Assembly (NCBI GenBank): GCA_027460525.1
Contig: JAPZAS010000003.1
Location: forward strand, 53,467 to 117,466
DNA length: 64,000 nt
From: Candidatus Methanoperedens sp.
GTDB taxonomy: Archaea; Halobacteriota; Methanosarcinia; Methanosarcinales; Methanoperedenaceae
Reading direction: 5' to 3'
Made by a program: the position numbers and the translations under genes. Under the pieces are notes generated by a model. The model worked only from the letters and a program-made list of their open reading frames with translations. It was not told where the DNA came from and did no database searches. Positions 60,901 to 64,000 of this stretch are shown piece after piece (the first letter of the stretch is position 1; the number at the start of each line of letters is the position of its first letter).

Positions 60901-63341
60901 TTACAGGAGACAGTAATATCCTTGAATTACCCCTTAAAATAAAAGCCATCGCTGGCGGAGGGATAGACATAAGATTGACGACGGATCTATTGAAAGAAAA
61001 ATTATACGAGAGCGGCATCACAACCGATAAGATTCCTGAAGGTTGGATAGCATACCCAATTATTGAGAACCCTCACAAAGACTATGATTTACATAACCTG
61101 TCCTACAAATATCTTTCAGTTTTGTTTGATAAAACCCAGATAGAAAATGCAATTAGTTCAAAGTTTAGGAATTTGAATATCACGGGAAAATTACTCAATG
61201 CCACCATTGTCGAGTTTTCTGAACTCCTTGGGCAGCATGACCTGCATATCCAGGTAGTTGATCAATACGGCCGAATTGTAGGATTCAATTCCACAACAAA
61301 CAGTTCTTCCAATAACATACCTGGAGCTCTAATTCTGCAAAATTCCACAATAGATAACGTGACCTATAAAGAGGTAATCATTGTACCCGCTGATCTTGGC
61401 ATTACGGCATTTATGGATGCAAGACAGGCAGAGAACCTAACGGAAACATACAACCTCTCGATATCACAGTTCGATAATTCGACAAATTCCTCTGCCCAAA
61501 CCACCGTTGTTGGGAATATTACTCAAGGAACTCTATTGAAGTTTAAAATACACGCCTCCAATGAATCACTCCCTTCTGGATATTTGAATGCATTGCCAGG
61601 TGGTGAGAATGTTTCATCAATAAATATCCAGGCAACCTCGAACTTGTCAATAAATATTACTAACATCACAGAAGTGAATGAATCAGCACTATATGAAATT
61701 AATTATAGTATCCATCCAGAGATATTATCCGCCTCATACGAACCTTTAAATGTAAATGGTAAAAGTATCTACAAAATTGTAGTTAATGCAACAGACAGTA
61801 TAGGCAGAAAACCCTTGGTATTCCTTGAGATTAATAGCAATTATGGAACTGAAACCTATTTAATGCCTTATAATCGGAGTGAAGATCTATACATTTCATA
61901 TTGGATACCTAAATTTGTAGGTCTATACACCCTTCGGGTAAAAGCTTATGATAACATTAATAGTAATGGAGCAGTGCAGGATATAGGAACTTTCACCATT
62001 AAAAGGAATGTCAGCAGTGATTACTTCAGGCTGAATAAAATAACATTACCGTACAACATCACCTATTATAGAAATGGTTCAGTAATAGACGAAATCACGC
62101 CAGATGCATCCTTCGATGTCGAATTTAGGTTGGGAAATATTACTGTTCTGCTTAGTAATGTTACCGCTCCTGGAATCAGTCCAACTTCGCCTCCAGGAAT
62201 ATCTTTGTTTGAAAATCTCGACTTAGAAATGAACGGGACAACTTATAACTCATTAGGAAGATACGTTTACATCAATCCTGTATCATTTAAAAAGTACCTT
62301 GGACCTAATTCGAACTATGCATCTATAATGATTAAGATCCCTAAACCCAAGTATCCCTTTATTGCAACAAAGTCAAAAGAGTTATTCTACAACAAGGGAT
62401 TAGGCACGACCGTCCTTCCTAATTCGAGCTACACAATCTCTGGCCATATCCTCCTCATCAATACTACCTATTCTCCATTATACGGATTTATAAGTACCTA
62501 CCCGGATATCTCTATTGACCGAGTAAGAATATATGGAGAAAACAAAACTTTCGGGAACTTGACAATAAACGCTACAATTACAAACAAGGGTATGGAAAAC
62601 GTAAAAGGAGTCTTTGTTGAATTTTTAGTAAACGGGATTAATATAAGTAATGGGACTATAAATCTTTCCTCAGGGTCAAGTAAACACATGGAGTTCTATT
62701 ATCCGATAAGATCAAATGGAGCCGTCAATATTTCGATTGTAGCAGACCCTTTTAATGCTATTCATGAGGTTAATAAAGCAAATAATAAATATTCTACACA
62801 AATTAATGTAGCTCCTGCCCAAGAAGCTCCTGCCCCAGAAGCAGCCATCGGGTTCAACACTACCTCGAAGGATTACAAGGTTTACAACAACGAGACTGGA
62901 ATCGAGGCAAACTACGTAACCTTGCCCTCAAAGGATAAGAAAGAGGCGAACAAAGATAGCGAAAAAGGCTGGGAACTGAGGCAGTACACGCTAAATCAAG
63001 CCAACAACTCCCTCGTGCTCGTTTTGAAGCATAAGAAGGAGGGAAAGGAAGCTGCGGTCGAAATCATTAGCATGCAGTACAACTACGGAGCAATTATAGC
63101 AGCGCCAAAGAACAATATACAGGCGGACTACTCTGATGAGAAGGGTGCGCTCAAAGACTTGGATCAAAAGATTGAAGTTCAGAAGCTCTTCGACGCCGAG
63201 GCAAAATACAACGCCAATATGGATAAAACGGAAATAAAGATGAATATTGAAGGTAAAAAGCCGCAGAAAGAGACCAGAGCGGGTATTGTGATATTAGAGT
63301 TATCGACTGATAAGGGTGGGCTTGAAGCTCAGATACTATAG
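57951..63341 (+). CDS. Giant secreted multidomain surface protein with DUF2341 domain
   Basis: A 1796-residue exported protein. The signal peptide is about residues 1-29 (VFLLAIVLLVLLSGQASA). Then come a CARDB-like Ig domain (about 50-150), a DUF2341 domain (about 163-270; LSGWNYRKQKTINGT... WIEVDSIPASPNNTSIYLYYDNPSA), a lectin-like stretch (about 275-475), a carboxypeptidase-regulatory-like domain (about 484-565; SGYVFNNMGAGISGATVTIYNGT), a long unassigned central region and a second CARDB-like domain near 1520-1615. The shared C-terminal domain starts near 1628. No membrane anchor at the C-terminus. Rich in Asn, Ser, Thr and sequons. Likely cell-envelope, adhesion or sheath protein; only its ends resemble the 53768 protein. 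Confidence 0.82.
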   Translation: MREINRDVISVFLLAIVLLVLLSGQASANSVWTEYYHDNKNTGRGANAFYVEPSLEIEALDVINAQPGGKFTLTPTIRNTVVTAEGSTVNVSTNASVFGRDINNDTFVGNLLGNGSSKSAAYNITVPLTVGEHQINISANRINRDLNKPNDKTVMASAGFLSGWNYRKQKTINGTSAGAQTNYQMNLTLYNSTGNDTSGAVYLGGNTRSDFGDLRFTKSDGVTLLDYWIESYTSGTNATVWIEVDSIPASPNNTSIYLYYDNPSAISASNGTATFPFFDDFNTRSSIDTNKWTVNQGDQYISGGILVLATYDRTYIRSIQTFGVNTCVRTRVKIDTDAYDTGGDKGYVGYADGTGRPIADPYQDYTVLDWSTYANLGSLMFDTAVDSSHRAEPVFGSTSSNPRTTFVIDELRRLTSTVYVYENDSQLYAYSTAANIPTNAMPVVMGSAIWSTYYDGVVGSAQYDWILVRNFVSPEPTWALPTSTQTFAPSGYVFNNMGAGISGATVTIYNGTYANSVLTNGTGYYSMTLPADGTYTYVAAKDGYLNSTPTSQTFTNGGSTLTNITLDPSTSILLYSDFYSTDLANPTNIMKDSKVHFYYSTAPNANLSLKVEGPVPQVITDKADYTGSAEIDVNFPATGSYTVFIDKVNDQTTPTPQKYFFKATYDRFDLSIGFTPQVTVSGDTGTVGGSIGESAPRSISMRYNGDGTFTNQDILGTDAGLETSREVTAVVNVGPPSAALGPLTVGSADIGENVHINEGHGYGFKTISNDLTRADLYYGTGILVVPDLLNPIEPVYYEPIIGNLLQNPIKPYAEFNKIGVGLSGEGEAYFGMPYDKVGIKGSAGVGIEGSDNFADQKREISLYSPWEFGSSVLAWDNTTGGEVRSTAVYNFNGEFDSLKLSKSDTSTHITGTPETLFLGGIGKEADSETGYTIPSSEISKVSGTVTQNFVNSQTNIEDITLSPQTMLDEISASPIKSTYEKSGITGDSNILELPLKIKAIAGGGIDIRLTTDLLKEKLYESGITTDKIPEGWIAYPIIENPHKDYDLHNLSYKYLSVLFDKTQIENAISSKFRNLNITGKLLNATIVEFSELLGQHDLHIQVVDQYGRIVGFNSTTNSSSNNIPGALILQNSTIDNVTYKEVIIVPADLGITAFMDARQAENLTETYNLSISQFDNSTNSSAQTTVVGNITQGTLLKFKIHASNESLPSGYLNALPGGENVSSINIQATSNLSINITNITEVNESALYEINYSIHPEILSASYEPLNVNGKSIYKIVVNATDSIGRKPLVFLEINSNYGTETYLMPYNRSEDLYISYWIPKFVGLYTLRVKAYDNINSNGAVQDIGTFTIKRNVSSDYFRLNKITLPYNITYYRNGSVIDEITPDASFDVEFRLGNITVLLSNVTAPGISPTSPPGISLFENLDLEMNGTTYNSLGRYVYINPVSFKKYLGPNSNYASIMIKIPKPKYPFIATKSKELFYNKGLGTTVLPNSSYTISGHILLINTTYSPLYGFISTYPDISIDRVRIYGENKTFGNLTINATITNKGMENVKGVFVEFLVNGINISNGTINLSSGSSKHMEFYYPIRSNGAVNISIVADPFNAIHEVNKANNKYSTQINVAPAQEAPAPEAAIGFNTTSKDYKVYNNETGIEANYVTLPSKDKKEANKDSEKGWELRQYTLNQANNSLVLVLKHKKEGKEAAVEIISMQYNYGAIIAAPKNNIQADYSDEKGALKDLDQKIEVQKLFDAEAKYNANMDKTEIKMNIEGKKPQKETRAGIVILELSTDKGGLEAQIL
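62833..63338. repeat. Direct repeat R2, copy 2: C-terminal domain of cassette 2
   Basis: Copy of 57003-57509. It is preceded by a short Ala/Pro linker (APAQEAPAPEAA), which looks like a duplicated hinge at the joining point of variable body and constant end. Confidence 0.92.
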
Positions 63342-63348
63342 CATGAAT

Positions 63349-63475
63349 GAGACTGTCGGAAAAGTGCCAAAATTGAAACATCCAAAAATATTGCCGTAGC
63401 TAAACCGCTACGAATCGACCGACCAAATTTAGACTGAATCATAAGCCCTCAAAAATAGGGCTTTCCGACAGTCTC
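63349..63475. mobile_element. MITE-like element with 14-bp terminal inverted repeats (127 bp)
   Basis: GAGACTGTCGGAAA (63349-63362) and TTTCCGACAGTCTC (63462-63475) are exact inverted copies bounding 127 bp without coding capacity. Inside are a CGTAGC/GCTACG stem near 63394-63411 and an AAGCCCT/AGGGCTT stem (63443-63463). The ends look like those of an insertion sequence, so this may be a non-autonomous derivative; no clear target-site duplication is visible. A strong bidirectional terminator is the alternative reading, as it lies 8 nt after the giant gene. Confidence 0.6.
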
Positions 63476-63547
63476 AAGACGCAAAGAAGAACTTACTAAA
63501 TGTTCAATCGAGTTCGTATGAGTTCGCTGTTTAATTTAGGATGATGC

Positions 63548-63612
63548 GCGCCGACACAAACAGACACCCGCGCATCCCGCCCCCACCCGAATGCCGGCGC
63601 GCGGGTCGGCGC
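63548..63612. ncRNA. GC-rich structured segment, candidate non-coding RNA
   Basis: In otherwise AT-rich intergenic DNA this stretch is very G+C-rich and folds on itself. The outer stem GCGCCGA (63548-63554) pairs with TCGGCGC (63606-63612) and the inner stem CCCGCGC (63567-63573) with GCGCGGG (63599-63605). A C-rich apical loop (CCCGCCCCCACCC) is left unpaired. There is no ORF with a ribosome-binding site. Whether it is an RNA gene or the leader of the DUF1622 gene is undecided; strand cannot be assigned. Confidence 0.4.
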
Positions 63613-63662
63613 TCTTAATTCCCTGGCAACCTTTTTTATAGGTTCAAATATAATTTAATATT

Positions 63663-63998
63663 ATGGTAGGATTCATCGATGTATCATCATTGGTTTTTGC
63701 ATATATTGGTGCAATTATCATACTTTATGGAGGAGCCCTAACCATAATCAGAACCTTAAACCGGGAAATTAGAAGGTCCATAGATCTCGATTATCATGAC
63801 ATTCGCAGAGATTTTACACATAAGATAGTATTCGGCTTAGATTTCCTGATTGCCAGTGACATCTTAAAGACGATCGTTGCGCCTGGTCAGCAGGAGATAC
63901 TCTTTCTTGGTGCAACAGTCAGCATCAGGACAGTAATGGGATACTTTTTAACTAAAGAGGCAAGCGAATTCGAGAATACTAAGAAAGAGAATTATTGA
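63663..63998 (+). CDS. DUF1622 family membrane protein
   Basis: A 111-residue protein with three hydrophobic helices: FAYIGAIIILYGGALTIIRTL, a second in KIVFGLDFLIASDILKTIV and a third in EILFLGATVSIRTVMGYFL. This matches DUF1622 (YkvA-like small membrane proteins of unknown role). The ATG 63663 is preceded by TTTAATATT; a TATA-like TATAATTTAATAT is at 63649-63661, too close to serve, so initiation may depend on the TTTTTTATA at about 63632-63640. Confidence 0.85.
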   Translation: MVGFIDVSSLVFAYIGAIIILYGGALTIIRTLNREIRRSIDLDYHDIRRDFTHKIVFGLDFLIASDILKTIVAPGQQEILFLGATVSIRTVMGYFLTKEASEFENTKKENY

Positions 63999-64000
63999 AG

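Noticed and set aside
1..64000. tRNA, rRNA, SRP RNA or RNase P RNA genes
   Set aside because: Gaps between genes were read for T-loop, D-loop and conserved cores; nothing convincing was found.

Overview
The window is chromosomal DNA from a euryarchaeon of the methanogen/ANME type. This is inferred from the archaeal gene set: GatD, MfnA for methanofuran, Sec61-beta, RNA polymerase subunit F, L21e, Pus10, TrmY, archaeal TyrA, HxlB and KaiC-type ATPases. Many genes show ATGA stop/start overlaps and TATA-like boxes about 25 nt ahead of start codons. A solitary 37-nt sequence resembling Methanosarcina CRISPR repeats, bacterial-type NHEJ genes and giant secreted proteins suggest Methanosarcinales and relatives, perhaps Methanoperedens-like. 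That placement is inference. No rRNA or tRNA gene was found.

Layout. 1-7.2 kb: the end of a DHH phosphoesterase gene, a cluster of DNA hairpins, a tiny ferredoxin gene coupled to an FAD oxidoreductase, a MoaD-like carrier, threonine synthase, a VapBC pair, a PUA protein, NAD(P)HX repair enzyme and MoaC. 7.2-14.4 kb: GatD, a DUF1464 protein, MfnA, a membrane IPT/TIG protein, TyrA, AroE and Sec61-beta. 14.4-20.5 kb: an HTH regulator with a palindromic operator candidate, a surface protein with a cytosolic TPR tail, a lipoate-ligase homologue, a second and larger hairpin cluster, and an ABC exporter of different base composition. 20.6-31.8 kb: HisI, AsnB, two toxin-antitoxin modules flanking a broken copy of the asnB/nif3 intergenic junction, NIF3, Elp3, TpiA, a KaiC protein, and a run holding a phosphoribosyltransferase, MTA phosphorylase, a hypothetical gene, HxlB and an aminotransferase. 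31.8-39.6 kb: four GT-C type polytopic membrane proteins, probably for cell-envelope glycosylation, and a HAD phosphatase. 39.6-43.7 kb: an NHEJ operon (LigD-type polymerase, Ku, ligase-phosphoesterase fusion) with a DUF72 gene. 43.7-47.7 kb: an RNA/translation cluster (KsgA, DUF655, RpoF, L21e, Pus10, TrmY). 47.8-53.1 kb: a TPR protein, a KaiC-like protein lacking its Walker A motif, and a CopA copper pump with a small membrane partner. 53.1-63.5 kb: an orphan CRISPR-like repeat, then two tandem cassettes, each made of a small Cys-rich ORF followed by a giant secreted protein with a nearly identical C-terminal domain. The window closes with a short TIR element, a GC-rich structured segment and a DUF1622 membrane protein.

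The most unusual signals are: the two hairpin mosaics (368-581 and 18482-18783), which share words, order and stem types while stems vary with their pairing kept; the tandem surface cassettes with conserved ends and unrelated middles; the single CRISPR-like repeat abutting the copA operon; and the toxin-antitoxin modules interleaved with a relic asnB/nif3 junction.
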